A stretch of 64,000 nt of DNA, taken from NCBI GenBank assembly GCA_049299095.1, contig JBAQWV010000154.1:1-64000 (forward strand). The letters are read 5' to 3'. This document shows, piece after piece, positions 24,387 through 33,006 of this stretch. The notes below the pieces were generated by a model. That model was not told where the DNA came from, searched no databases, and was given only the letters and a program-made list of their open reading frames with translations. This DNA comes from JAAEKA01 sp049299095. GTDB lineage: Bacteria; Chloroflexota; Anaerolineae; JAAEKA01. Position 1 is the first letter of the stretch; the number at the start of each line of letters is the position of its first letter. The position numbers were made by a program, and so were the translations under genes.

Positions 24387-24639
24387 ACAAACTCCTTTAT
24401 TGGGGGTGTTTTTTGCTTAAGATTTATGCAGTTTATGTCCTTTAGGAGTTACGCAAAACTGTGTTGGAGAAAGTAAATTCGTTAAAGGGGTTCCTTGGCC
24501 CGTGTGTGGGTCTCGGAATGACAACCACACTACCAATTGGGTAAGCCCTATCTTCTAACATTTGCGCAGTTCATGTCATTTCGAGGAGCGTAACAGCCTG
24601 TAGCGAGAAATCTCTACTTCTGGGGATGACGAACAGGAT
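24387..24639. other. Non-coding spacer with dispersed-repeat fragments
   Basis: TCTCGGAATGACAA (24511-24524) and GTCATTTCGAGGAGC...GCGAGAAATCTC (24577-24613) belong to the same dispersed family as 18836-18930 and 41403-41470. I see no gene here. The repeat abuts the pseudogene that follows, suggesting a past insertion or recombination boundary. Confidence 0.55.
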
Positions 24640-24960
24640 TTCTCCAGCCTGCAAAAAGTGGATAAAGACGCCTGCAAAGCCGCCGCGACAGATGGCGCAT
24701 CAGCCTGGGAAATGTACTGGAAGATCACGCTGCCTTCGCTAACCACCGCCACCATCGTCAACGCCATCTACACCGTCATCCCCTTGTCACACTTTTCGGA
24801 AAACAAGGTGATGCAGTATATCTAGCGTCAGACCTACGCAATGCAGGGCTGCCTTGGCTACGATGCCAGTGCCATGTCCATTATCACTTCGGCGTGATGG
24901 TGCTGCTGTTGAGCATTATCTTCATCCAGGGGTTGAAAAGGGCTATATCAGCCAGCAGCC
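24640..24960 (+). pseudogene. Decayed carbohydrate ABC transporter permease (MalF/UgpA type), C-terminal part
   Basis: Translation from about 24646 gives LQKVDKDACKAAATDGASAW then WKITLPSL, the EAA loop of binding-protein-dependent permeases, followed by membrane-like sequence and LGYDASAMSIIT. A TAG at 24823-24825 interrupts a YIY-type motif. Near 24890 one base is missing: ATC ACT TCG GCG TGA would read ITFGVM with one more T. The next frame continues MVLLLSIIFIQGLKRAI, a typical last helix. No partner genes or N-terminal half remain. Confidence 0.8.
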
Positions 24961-25003
24961 GGGCGCGTTTCATGTCTGGCTTGCTCCTCACAGCCAGGCC
25001 GGA

Positions 25004-25738
25004 CTACGCGGGGAGTTTCGTCTCTAGCTGCCGGTACACGGGCCAGGACTGTGCGAGGCCGGGCGCGATGCGTTCAGGGGTTGTCGTGAGCAGGTGATCC
25101 AGTTCCGTCTCGCCGCACAAATACAGCCCCTCGACTTCGCCGTCGGCAAAGCGCAGGGCCGCGAAGCCCGCGGGCGTCAACGTGGCTGTGAAGACCTGTG
25201 TAATGTGACAGATATGCACCGGTGGGTTGAGGCTGTCCGCTTCGCAGCGCCGGTAGGGCGCGCCGACAGTTTGTAAGCCCGCTGCGGTGAGCATCTGCGC
25301 CTGCGGTGACAGGTCAAGGCCGAGTTCTTCGCTCGCCTCCTGATAGATCGCCTGCTGCCAGCTCAGGCCCGCGCGTACGTGGCCGGTGACGGATAAATCC
25401 AGCCGGCCGGGCCAGTCTACATGGCGGCCGCGCACTTGCAGCGCCAGCCAGTTTTGCGGCGTGCGCAGCACCAGATGTACAGTGCGGTGGCACAACCCCA
25501 GCAAATGACATAGCCAGCGGGGAACCACGACGCCGGTCGTTGCGCCGTCATCAGTCGTCAGGTCGAACGGCTCAAAATGCTTGGGGCGCGGCTGGATCAC
25601 GGGCTGCCAGCGGGCTACCAGCGCATCTGCTTCGATTTGGGTCAGCGGGGAAACGCGTTGCGCCGCGGCCAGATCGTCAGTCAACTGCTCCAGCAGTACT
25701 GTATCCAGCCGCGGCGGCGCGGAATTGGAATGAGGCAT
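25004..25738 (-). CDS. NUDIX hydrolase-like protein
   Basis: The 244-residue product has a NUDIX segment, GHVRAGLSWQQAIYQEASEE then LGL. The two metal-binding Glu of the EE pair are kept, but the first Glu of G-x5-E is Leu and the Arg of REUXEE is Gln. An N-terminal domain of about 80 residues and a WLALQVRGRHVDWPG strand resemble the Tnr3/IDI-like NUDIX subgroup. Activity on a diphosphate substrate is plausible but the altered box makes it uncertain. Confidence 0.72.
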   Translation of the reverse strand: MPHSNSAPPRLDTVLLEQLTDDLAAAQRVSPLTQIEADALVARWQPVIQPRPKHFEPFDLTTDDGATTGVVVPRWLCHLLGLCHRTVHLVLRTPQNWLALQVRGRHVDWPGRLDLSVTGHVRAGLSWQQAIYQEASEELGLDLSPQAQMLTAAGLQTVGAPYRRCEADSLNPPVHICHITQVFTATLTPAGFAALRFADGEVEGLYLCGETELDHLLTTTPERIAPGLAQSWPVYRQLETKLPA

Positions 25739-25813
25739 CGTTGAGAAAGGAGAGAGCGCAGCGGTTTGCTCTTTCGGCGTAAGTTCTGGCTGTTGCTGTG
25801 CTCTTCGTGGTTT

Positions 25814-26551
25814 TTAATGCAGAATCTTGCTCAAGAAGAGACGGGTACGTTCGTGTTGCGGGTTGTTGTACAGATCGTTGGGGGTGGTGTCTTCCACGAC
25901 CGTGCCCTGATCCATGAAGATGATGCGATTGGCGGCCGCGCGGGCAAAGCCCATTTCGTGGGTGACGCACACCATCGTCATGCCGGTCTGCGCCAGGTCT
26001 TGCATCACGTCCAGCACTTCTTTGATCATCTCCGGATCGAGCGCGCTGGTCGGCTCGTCGAAGAGCATGATCTTGGGGTTCATCGCCAGCGCGCGGGCAA
26101 TCGCCACGCGTTGCTGTTGGCCGCCGGAAAGCTGGCCGGGGTAGGCTCCTGCTTTTTCGGGGATGCCGACGCGGTTTAGCAATTCCATTCCCACGCGCTC
26201 GCGCTCGCCTTTGTCGCGCTTACGCACGACGCGCTGGGCCAGCGTGATGTTGTCCAGTACGGTGAGGTGTGGAAACAGGTTGAATTGCTGAAAGACCATG
26301 CCAACCTCGGTACGCATTTGGTTGATGTTGGTCGAGCGCGCTTCGAGGTCTACGCCTTCGATGTAAACATGGCCTTCGGTGGGTTTTTCGAGGTGGTTGA
26401 TGCAGCGCAGCATGGTGGACTTGCCGGAGCCGCTGGGGCCAATCACCACTACGACCTGCCCGCGGCCAATTTCCAGATCGATGCCATTCAGCGCGGGCAC
26501 GCGGCCGAAGTATTTGTGCAAGTTGACAAGGCGAATAATGGGATCATCCAT
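25814..26551 (-). CDS. glnQ: Polar amino-acid ABC transporter ATP-binding protein
   Basis: The 245-residue ATPase has Walker A GPSGSGKST, signature LSGGQQQR, Walker B IMLFDEPTSALDPE and the switch His in VTHEMGFARA, a close fit to GlnQ/HisP. It overlaps the permease gene by 8 nt and is the only importer ATPase in the 25.8-32.8 kb locus. The matching receptor is probably the N-terminal domain of the 30420-32813 lipoprotein. Confidence 0.93.
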   Translation of the reverse strand: MDDPIIRLVNLHKYFGRVPALNGIDLEIGRGQVVVVIGPSGSGKSTMLRCINHLEKPTEGHVYIEGVDLEARSTNINQMRTEVGMVFQQFNLFPHLTVLDNITLAQRVVRKRDKGERERVGMELLNRVGIPEKAGAYPGQLSGGQQQRVAIARALAMNPKIMLFDEPTSALDPEMIKEVLDVMQDLAQTGMTMVCVTHEMGFARAAANRIIFMDQGTVVEDTTPNDLYNNPQHERTRLFLSKILH

Positions 26552-27386
26552 TGGTATTCCATCTCCGTTCGATCAGGCGCACCACGATGATGAAGATCAG
26601 GGTGACGACCAAGTACAGGAAGGCAGCCGAGTTGTAGCCTTCAATCGCGCGCAGGTTGCGCGAGACAAAAAGGCGTGCCATTTGCAGGATTTCCGGCACC
26701 GCCACGACGCTGACCAGCGCCGAGTCCTTGAGCATCGCTACCAGATCGTTGGCGAGCGGTGGCACCACGCGGCGGATGGCCTGCGGCAGGATCACGTAGC
26801 GCATGGATTGGGTGTAACCCATGCCGAGCGAACGCGCGGCTTCCATCTGGCCACGCGGGATTGATTCGATGCCGGAACGATATACTTCAGCCAGATAGGC
26901 CGCGTAGCCGAAGCCCAGGCCCAGAATTGCCCCCTGCACGCCAGTTAGCGGAAAGCCCTGACCGAAAATTTGGCGCAGGAAGGGCACCACCACAAAGCCG
27001 ATCCAGATGATTAGCACCAGCATCGGCACGCCGCGCATCAACTCGACATACAGTGTGCTGGCATGAAACAGGATCGGGTTCTTGGAGACGCGCATGATGC
27101 CCAGGAGCAGACCGACGATCAGGGCGATCAGGTAGGCGGTCAGCGTGGTGACGAGTGTCATCATTACGCCGTTGCGCACATCAAGGCCAAAGGCCATCTC
27201 CGTGGATGTGGGGGGGCGAATGATGAAGTTGAGGGCATCGCGGTAATTCTCATTCCGCAACATGCCGAACAACGCCGCGCCCAGGGCGAGGATCATGATG
27301 ATCGCCCACCAGGGGAACTCGCGCATTTGTTCACCGAAGGTGAGCCGGGAACGCATGGCAGGCTTTGCCGATCCATCTTGATTCAT
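26544..27386 (-). CDS. Polar amino-acid ABC transporter permease
   Basis: The 280-residue permease has five or six helices and the PAAT-family EAA loop, IPRGQMEAARSLGMGYTQ followed by ILPQAIRRVVPPLANDLVAM. The N-terminus is cytoplasmic and Arg-containing. It is co-translated with the ATPase. The His/Glu/Asp subfamily is likely; the exact amino acid is unknown. Confidence 0.92.
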   Translation of the reverse strand: MNQDGSAKPAMRSRLTFGEQMREFPWWAIIMILALGAALFGMLRNENYRDALNFIIRPPTSTEMAFGLDVRNGVMMTLVTTLTAYLIALIVGLLLGIMRVSKNPILFHASTLYVELMRGVPMLVLIIWIGFVVVPFLRQIFGQGFPLTGVQGAILGLGFGYAAYLAEVYRSGIESIPRGQMEAARSLGMGYTQSMRYVILPQAIRRVVPPLANDLVAMLKDSALVSVVAVPEILQMARLFVSRNLRAIEGYNSAAFLYLVVTLIFIIVVRLIERRWNTNG

Positions 27387-27430
27387 GATAACAGTTTCTC
27401 CTGGTGGAAAGCGGATAGGAATACTCGCAG

Positions 27431-27949
27431 CTAGAGTGCTTGGACGGCGGCCAGCGCCTCGTCGTAGGCGGGGTGTTGGGCAATTTCTGGCACATATTCG
27501 ACATAGCGCACCACATCATCGGCGTCAACGATGAAGATGGCGCGCTGTTCCACGCGCAGTTCCTTGATGTGTGTGCCGTAGGCGTTGCCGAAATCCATGT
27601 TGTAATGGTCGGACAGGGTGATTACACGGTCTACGCCTTTAGCTGCGCACCATTCCGCGAGGTGGAAGGGCAGGTCGGCGCTGACGGTGACGACGACGAC
27701 ATCATCACCAAAGTTGGCGGCTTCTACGTTGAAACGCCGCGTTTGCGCGTCGCAGATGCCGGTGCCGATCGAGGGAATTACGTTGATCAGACGCACTTTG
27801 CCTGCGGTCGAGGCCAGCAGACCCACGCGACCATTGAACCCTTTGTCATTGAGCGTTACTTCCGGGGCTTGATCGCCGACGGCTAGCGCCGGCCCTATGA
27901 CTGTGAGCGGTGTGCCTTTCAGCGCAGCCGCGCCAAAACGTTCTTGCAT
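27431..27949 (-). CDS. tpx: Thiol peroxidase
   Basis: The 172-residue atypical 2-Cys peroxiredoxin has the peroxidatic Cys66 in SIGTGICDAQTRRFN and a resolving Cys101 in AEWCAAKGVDRVITLSDH, as in Tpx. It reduces hydrogen and alkyl peroxides with thioredoxin in the cytoplasm. It sits between the dipeptide-type permeases and the amino-acid permease, all on one strand, which may be chance. Confidence 0.93.
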   Translation of the reverse strand: MQERFGAAALKGTPLTVIGPALAVGDQAPEVTLNDKGFNGRVGLLASTAGKVRLINVIPSIGTGICDAQTRRFNVEAANFGDDVVVVTVSADLPFHLAEWCAAKGVDRVITLSDHYNMDFGNAYGTHIKELRVEQRAIFIVDADDVVRYVEYVPEIAQHPAYDEALAAVQAL

Positions 27950-27969
27950 GAAAAGGAACCTTTCTTAAC

Positions 27970-28085
27970 CTGGAGGTAGATTGAGATTGGGAATAGAACT
28001 TACGCAGAAGTGCGTCTGTTCAGTAGATTAGGAAATTGGTGTGCCGGAAACGGTCAGAGAAGACATCCAGTAAACCAATCTAACG
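27970..28085. repeat. Intergenic GTAGATT-type self-complementary repeat
   Basis: GGTAGATTGAGATTGGG, AGTAGATTAGGAAATTGG and the complementary CCAATCTAAC occupy the gap between tpx and the dipeptide-type permease. The words match those at 3136-3235. Confidence 0.45.
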
Positions 28086-28094
28086 ATCACCGGT

Positions 28095-29150
28095 TCATCG
28101 ATTCTTCATGCGCGGGTCCAGAGAATCGCGCAGGCCATCGCCCAGCAGGTTGAATCCCAGCACAGTAATGACGATGGCAACCGCCGGGAAGAGAATCAAA
28201 TGCGGCGAGGTGAACATCTGGTTACGCTCGGCGCCGATCATCGCGCCCCACTCAGCCGTGGGGGGTTGCGCGCCCAGGCCGAGGAAGGAAAGCGCGGCGG
28301 TGTCCAGGATGGCCGTGGCGATGCCCAGCGTCGCCGCCACGATCAGCGGCGCGGTGGCGTTGGGCAGGATGGCGCGGAAGAGGATGCGCCCCGGCTTGGC
28401 CCCGATTGAGCGCGCGGCGGTGACGAATTCCTGTTCCTTGAGCGATAGCACCTGCGAGCGTACCAGGCGCGCATAGGTGGGAATGGACACCAGCGCGATG
28501 GAAATCAGCGCCGTCAGCAGCCCCACATCCTCAAAGCCCAACACGCGCTGCATCACATTCAACCCGCGGGCAAAGAAGCTGCCCTCCGCCACCGTCAGCA
28601 GCGCGGAGTTGATGGCTATCGCCAGGATCAGCGAGGGAAAGGCCAGCACCACGTCCATGATGCGCATAATCAGGTTGTCGGTCAGGGAGCCGATGTAGCC
28701 GGCAATCGCGCCGAGCAGGATGCCGATGATCACCGCCAACGACACCGTGTACAGACCGGCTTTCAGGGACACGCGCGACCCGTACAGCACGCGGCTGTAT
28801 AGATCACGTCCATTGCCATCGGTGCCAAAATAATGTTCGGGCTGGCCTTCGGCGCAACGGAAGAAGTTGATCACTGGCAGCGAGGGCAGATTATCTACGG
28901 CATGAATACATGGTTTTTGGCGTGGCCGCACCCCCTGTTCCTTACCCAGCAGCACCGCGTTTGGGCTATGCGTTGCTAAAATGGGGGCAAGCAACGCCAT
29001 ACCGATCAAAAAGACCGCAATAACGATACCAATCTGGCCAGAACGACGATACAGCACCAGATCGCGCAGGCCCTCGGCCCAAAAGCCGCGTGACTTGCGA
29101 CGCTTGCTGGGTTCGAGATCGGGCAGGGTAGCAGCTTGTTGCGCACTCAT
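28095..29150 (-). CDS. Dipeptide/oligopeptide ABC transporter permease (DppC type)
   Basis: The 351-residue permease has the DppC/OppC N-terminal extension, then an external loop (HYFGTDGNGRDLYSRVLYGSRVSL) and the EAA loop EFVTAARSIGAKPGRILFRAILPNATAPLIV. I prefer the second ATG (29150), with AGGAA 7-8 nt upstream. It follows the DppB-type gene with almost no gap. No DppD/DppF ATPase genes occur in the window. Confidence 0.92.
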   Translation of the reverse strand: MSAQQAATLPDLEPSKRRKSRGFWAEGLRDLVLYRRSGQIGIVIAVFLIGMALLAPILATHSPNAVLLGKEQGVRPRQKPCIHAVDNLPSLPVINFFRCAEGQPEHYFGTDGNGRDLYSRVLYGSRVSLKAGLYTVSLAVIIGILLGAIAGYIGSLTDNLIMRIMDVVLAFPSLILAIAINSALLTVAEGSFFARGLNVMQRVLGFEDVGLLTALISIALVSIPTYARLVRSQVLSLKEQEFVTAARSIGAKPGRILFRAILPNATAPLIVAATLGIATAILDTAALSFLGLGAQPPTAEWGAMIGAERNQMFTSPHLILFPAVAIVITVLGFNLLGDGLRDSLDPRMKNR

Positions 29151-29159
29151 AAGCATTTC

Positions 29160-30233
29160 CTACGTCAGGCGAATGCGAGGATCGAGGAAGCCGTACAAAA
29201 TGTCCACGATCAGGTTGATCACCAGGAACACCACAGCCGTAACCAGCGTGAAGCCCTGAATCACGGCGTAGTCGCGCGCGGTGATGCCTTCGTACAAAGC
29301 GCGTCCAACACCGGAAAAGCCAAAGATGGTTTCCGTCAGCACCGCTCCACTCAATAAAAAGCCCAGCGACAGGCCAATAATCGTCACCACCGGCAGCAGT
29401 GCGTTACGCAGGGCATGGCGCACCAGCACCACCCGTTCGTTGAGGCCCTTGGCGCGCGCGGTGCGAATGTAATCCTGGCCGAGCACTTCCAGCAGGCTGG
29501 AGCGGGTCATGCGTGCAATAATGGCCATGGGGATCGTGCCCAGCGCGATGGCGGGCAAAATCATGTGCTTGAGGCTGTCCACGAACAGCTTGCCATCCAG
29601 GTTGATGATGGCGTTGACGAAATAAAGGTTAGTGAAGAACTGCGCCAGCCGGTAAAAGGGGCTGGTTTCGCTGACGTTGAACTTGTCTACAAATGAAGTA
29701 ACCGCCATGCCCGCCGACAGGCGGCCTGATGGCGGCAACGCAAAGGGAGTATCCTTTAGCCCGATGGCAAAAATATAGGCTAGGAATAACCCTAACACAA
29801 AGACTGGAATGGAGACGCCGATATTCGCGCCGATCATTGTCACCACGTCAACCAGACTGTTGTGACGCTTGGCCGAGATAATCCCCAGGATCATGCCAAA
29901 TACGACGGCAAACAGCATGGCGCTGAACGCCAGTTCAATTGTAATCGCCAGACGCTCGGCGATCATCTGCGTGACCGGTTGGCCGAAGCGGAAAGATGTG
30001 CCCAGGTCGCCGGTGGCCACATCGCGCAGATAGATACCGAACTGCGTCATGATTGGCTTGTCCAGGCCGTAGCGCGCATTGAAGGCTGCACAGGTGACCG
30101 GGTTGGCCTTTTCGCCCAGGATGGCAACACACGGATCGCCCGGCAGCAAGCGCGCCAGTCCGAAGGTAACAAACAGGATGCCAAACAGCACGGGCAGCGC
30201 AGCCAACAAGCGTTGAATGATGTATTTGGTCAT
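29160..30233 (-). CDS. Dipeptide/oligopeptide ABC transporter permease (DppB type)
   Basis: The 357-residue permease begins MTKYIIQRLLAALPVLFGI, the typical DppB start, with RLLPGDPC, an EAA loop (LGQDYIRTARAKGLNERVVLVRHALRNALLPVVTI) and the C-terminal DPRIRLT. It forms the heterodimeric channel with the DppC-type subunit. It lies 186 bp after the two-headed receptor gene, behind a hairpin (30270-30300). Confidence 0.93.
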   Translation of the reverse strand: MTKYIIQRLLAALPVLFGILFVTFGLARLLPGDPCVAILGEKANPVTCAAFNARYGLDKPIMTQFGIYLRDVATGDLGTSFRFGQPVTQMIAERLAITIELAFSAMLFAVVFGMILGIISAKRHNSLVDVVTMIGANIGVSIPVFVLGLFLAYIFAIGLKDTPFALPPSGRLSAGMAVTSFVDKFNVSETSPFYRLAQFFTNLYFVNAIINLDGKLFVDSLKHMILPAIALGTIPMAIIARMTRSSLLEVLGQDYIRTARAKGLNERVVLVRHALRNALLPVVTIIGLSLGFLLSGAVLTETIFGFSGVGRALYEGITARDYAVIQGFTLVTAVVFLVINLIVDILYGFLDPRIRLT

Positions 30234-30269
30234 AATCGCCTGGCTTTACAGCGTCATTGAAAAACTGAA

Positions 30270-30300
30270 AATGGGGCGCCGCCAGCAGCAGCGCCCCATT
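30270..30300 (-). terminator. Hairpin between receptor and permease genes
   Basis: AATGGGGCGC and GCGCCCCATT form a perfect 10-bp stem around 11 nt; on the minus strand TTCAGTTTTT follows. It probably stops part of the transcription after the receptor gene, giving more receptor than permease, as is usual for such operons. Confidence 0.72.
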
Positions 30301-30419
30301 GATCACGAGCTAAATCAGGGCGTGGCAGCGTACCACGACCGCAGCAGGATCAGCGCACGCTGCGCTGGGCCGGCTGGCCTGTCTGGGAAACATCCACCAC
30401 GCCATGATGATCATGATAC

Positions 30420-32813
30420 TTACTCGGTGGGAGCGTTTTTGAACGCACCGAACAGCGCCGAGAAGTAGGTGAAGTCGCCGGTGCGACCCACATGCAGCGG
30501 GCTGGCCGCGTCCCATTGCGCCGTCCACGAAGCCACCACGTCTGCCGCATCGAGCGGGCTGCCGTCGTGGAACTTCACGTCGGGGCGCAGGTTGAACGTC
30601 CAGGAGGTCAGATCGTCGTTGGCCGACCACTTCTCAGCCAGCGAGGGCACGATAGCCGTGCCGCCGACCTCGTAGGCCAGCAGCGCTTCGCCGATCTGCT
30701 CGCACGCGCGCAGGCTTTCGCCGTCGGTTTCATCTGCGCAGTACAGGCCAATCGGTTCGGCGTTCTGCATCCACACCAGGGTGTCGCCGCCGCAGTCAAT
30801 CACCGACATCGCTTCGTTGCCCAAGGGACTGGCATGTGCGCCGGTGCAGGCTGCCTGGAAGACAGTGGCCGAACCGCCGTAGGCCACGGGGATCATCGGC
30901 GCATGCTGCTTGATCAGATCATTAGCCTGGTCGTAGAGGGGTTGGCGTTCGGCCGGATCGGCCAGCGCGGCCGCTTCTTTCAGCAGCTTGGTCAGGTCAT
31001 CGAACTTGTTGCCGAACTGCGGGCTGGCGCCTGCGCCGAAGTGATAGTCGAGGAAGTTGGTGGCGTCAGGATAGTCCGCGCCCCAACCCAGCAAGTGGAA
31101 GCCTTCCAGCGCGCCGTCATCCGCCGCGTCGAGGAATGCGCCCGATTCCATCACCACGATCTCAGCGTCTACACCAATTTCGGCTAACTGGGCCTGGATG
31201 TCCTGGGCCACGACGCCCGGCTGCGGCAGATAGCCACGCACCACATCGCGATAGGAAATCTTGGTCTTGAAGCGGCCATCAGCGCCGTACACACCTTCTT
31301 CGGTCAGAATCTTCTTGGCTTCTTCGGGGTTGTAGGCATACCAGTCCAGCCCTTCGGTGTAGCCGAAGATGCTGGGGGGCATGAACTGCGAGGCAACCAT
31401 CGAGCCAGTCGGGTAGAAGTTGTCCACGATGCGCTGGCGGTCAATCGCCATCGCGAAAGCCTGGCGCACCTTTTCGTTGTCAAAGGGCGGGAAGGCATTG
31501 TTCATACCAACATAGAAGATGTTGGTGCCGGGGCGAGGATAGAGCGTGAGGGTCGAATCGCTTTCGATGGTCGCGAAGTCCTCGGGGCCGGGGTTGTCAA
31601 TACCATTAACGTTACCAGCTTGCAGCTCCAGCAGGCGCTGCGCAGCTTCGGAACTCCAGCGGAAGACCACCGTCTTAGCCTTGGGCGCATCGCCCCAGTA
31701 GTTGGGGTTGGCTTCCAGGATCATCTGATCGCCGCGCCGCCATTCCTTCAGCATGTACGGGCCGGTGCCGACGGGCTTCTCGACCAGGTCGCCGCCGCCG
31801 CCAGAGGCTTCGATATACTCGGAAGGCAGGATTTGGAAGGCCGAGAAGGCCGCTTTGGCCGGGAAGGCCGGGTCGGACGCGCACAGATCGAAGCGCACAG
31901 TCAGATCGTCTTCCGCCACGATTTCCTTGATCAGGCCACCGTAGGCGCAAGGATCAGCATCATCAGCCGCAGTCGCTGCCGGAGCAGCCGCTGCCGGCTT
32001 CATGCCGAACCATTTCTCATAGAGGGTATCATATTCGCCGGAGGCACGCACCGCAGCCAGGCCCTTGTTGATGGCAGCCAGCACTTCGGGCTTGTTCTTG
32101 TTAACGGCAATGCCGTACTCTTCCGAGGTGAACAGGTCCGGCAGCATGACCAACTTCAGTTCGGGGTTGGCCTTGATGATGTCTGCGGAAACTGGTGCGT
32201 CGTTGAAAACGGCTTCAATGTCGCCGTTAGCCAGCGCCTGCATGGCCAGGGTGATTTCGTCGTAGCGCACAACTTCGGCCTTGGAATTCTCACTCAGCCA
32301 GATGTCGCCCGTCGTACCCAACTGCACGCCGACTTTCTTGCCGTCCAACTCAGCGAGACCTTTGATCGCGCTGCCACTCTTCACAGCCAGGCCCTGGCCG
32401 GCGGTGAAGTAGGGATCGCTGAAGTCCACGGTCTGCTTGCGCTCGTCGGTGATCGTCGCCGAAGACATCACGGCATCGAATTCGCCCTGCGCCAGCGCCA
32501 CGAAAATGCCATCCCAACGGGTGTTGACGAATTCAACTTCGAAGCCGCCAGCCTTGGCAATCGCGTTCATCAGGTCAATGTCGAAGCCGGTGACTGCGCC
32601 TTTGTCGTCCACGAATTCCATCGGGCGATACTCGGCGTTGGTGCCGACCTTGATCTTCATCATTTCAGCCGGGGCTGCGGTTGCCTCAGCGGGGGCAGTC
32701 GCAGGTGCGGTCGTGGGCTGGGTGGATGTACCCGCCGGGGAACCGCAAGCGGTAATGACGAGGGAAGCAATCACGAAGATTGCCAGCAACGCCATCAGTT
32801 TCGATTGTTTCAT
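30420..32813 (-). CDS. Two-headed receptor lipoprotein: amino-acid-binding domain fused to a circularly permuted oligopeptide-binding domain
   Basis: The 797-residue protein starts at the ATG at 32813 behind AAGGAGGAG. The lipobox cysteine is C23 (LVITAC), then a Thr/Pro/Ala linker. Residues 51-272 are a SBP_bac_3 amino-acid receptor (KIKVGTNAEYRPMEF, GFDIDLMNAIA, MSSATITDERKQTVDFSDPY, NDAPVSADI). After an Ala-rich linker, residues 289-670 are SBP_bac_5, beginning in the middle of that fold (CAYGGLIKEIVAEDDLTVRF, GTGPYMLKEW, VRQAFAMAIDRQRIVDNFY, GWGADYPDATNFLDYHF). The usual N-terminal segment (NAEPIGLYC, SLAEKWSANDDLTSWTFNLR, KFHDGSPLDAADVVASW) comes last, at 675-797. Downstream genes encode permeases of both matching classes. 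Confidence 0.9.
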   Translation of the reverse strand: MKQSKLMALLAIFVIASLVITACGSPAGTSTQPTTAPATAPAEATAAPAEMMKIKVGTNAEYRPMEFVDDKGAVTGFDIDLMNAIAKAGGFEVEFVNTRWDGIFVALAQGEFDAVMSSATITDERKQTVDFSDPYFTAGQGLAVKSGSAIKGLAELDGKKVGVQLGTTGDIWLSENSKAEVVRYDEITLAMQALANGDIEAVFNDAPVSADIIKANPELKLVMLPDLFTSEEYGIAVNKNKPEVLAAINKGLAAVRASGEYDTLYEKWFGMKPAAAAPAATAADDADPCAYGGLIKEIVAEDDLTVRFDLCASDPAFPAKAAFSAFQILPSEYIEASGGGGDLVEKPVGTGPYMLKEWRRGDQMILEANPNYWGDAPKAKTVVFRWSSEAAQRLLELQAGNVNGIDNPGPEDFATIESDSTLTLYPRPGTNIFYVGMNNAFPPFDNEKVRQAFAMAIDRQRIVDNFYPTGSMVASQFMPPSIFGYTEGLDWYAYNPEEAKKILTEEGVYGADGRFKTKISYRDVVRGYLPQPGVVAQDIQAQLAEIGVDAEIVVMESGAFLDAADDGALEGFHLLGWGADYPDATNFLDYHFGAGASPQFGNKFDDLTKLLKEAAALADPAERQPLYDQANDLIKQHAPMIPVAYGGSATVFQAACTGAHASPLGNEAMSVIDCGGDTLVWMQNAEPIGLYCADETDGESLRACEQIGEALLAYEVGGTAIVPSLAEKWSANDDLTSWTFNLRPDVKFHDGSPLDAADVVASWTAQWDAASPLHVGRTGDFTYFSALFGAFKNAPTE

Positions 32814-33006
32814 TAGTATTCTCCTCCTTAGAGAGATCGGAACCGAATTACGAAACAACGGAGCCAGCAGGTGCCAGCCCCACATGCCTGAACATTGCAA
32901 CAGCCCCGGCGACAGGGCCAGGGAAGCAGCCTGAATGCAGTGAGGGCGAGCCGCTTCTGGCGGGGCAAAAACGGAACAAGTGGCTCACAGAGCCACGATT
33001 GCGCCG
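32814..33006 (-). other. Long 5' leader of the receptor gene
   Basis: About 187 nt lie between the predicted start of transcription and the ATG. Apart from the 5' hairpin at 32980-32996 and the Shine-Dalgarno site, I see no known riboswitch. Confidence 0.5.
32980..32996 (-). promoter_or_regulatory. 5'-terminal hairpin of the receptor mRNA
   Basis: GTGGCTC-TGT-GAGCCAC is a perfect 7-bp hairpin within about 5 nt of the predicted 5' end. Such hairpins often protect mRNAs from decay. Confidence 0.5.

Noticed and set aside
31620..32816. 398-codon plus-strand frame opposite the receptor gene
   Set aside because: His/Val-rich shadow with no domain; the minus strand has signal peptide, lipobox and two known folds.
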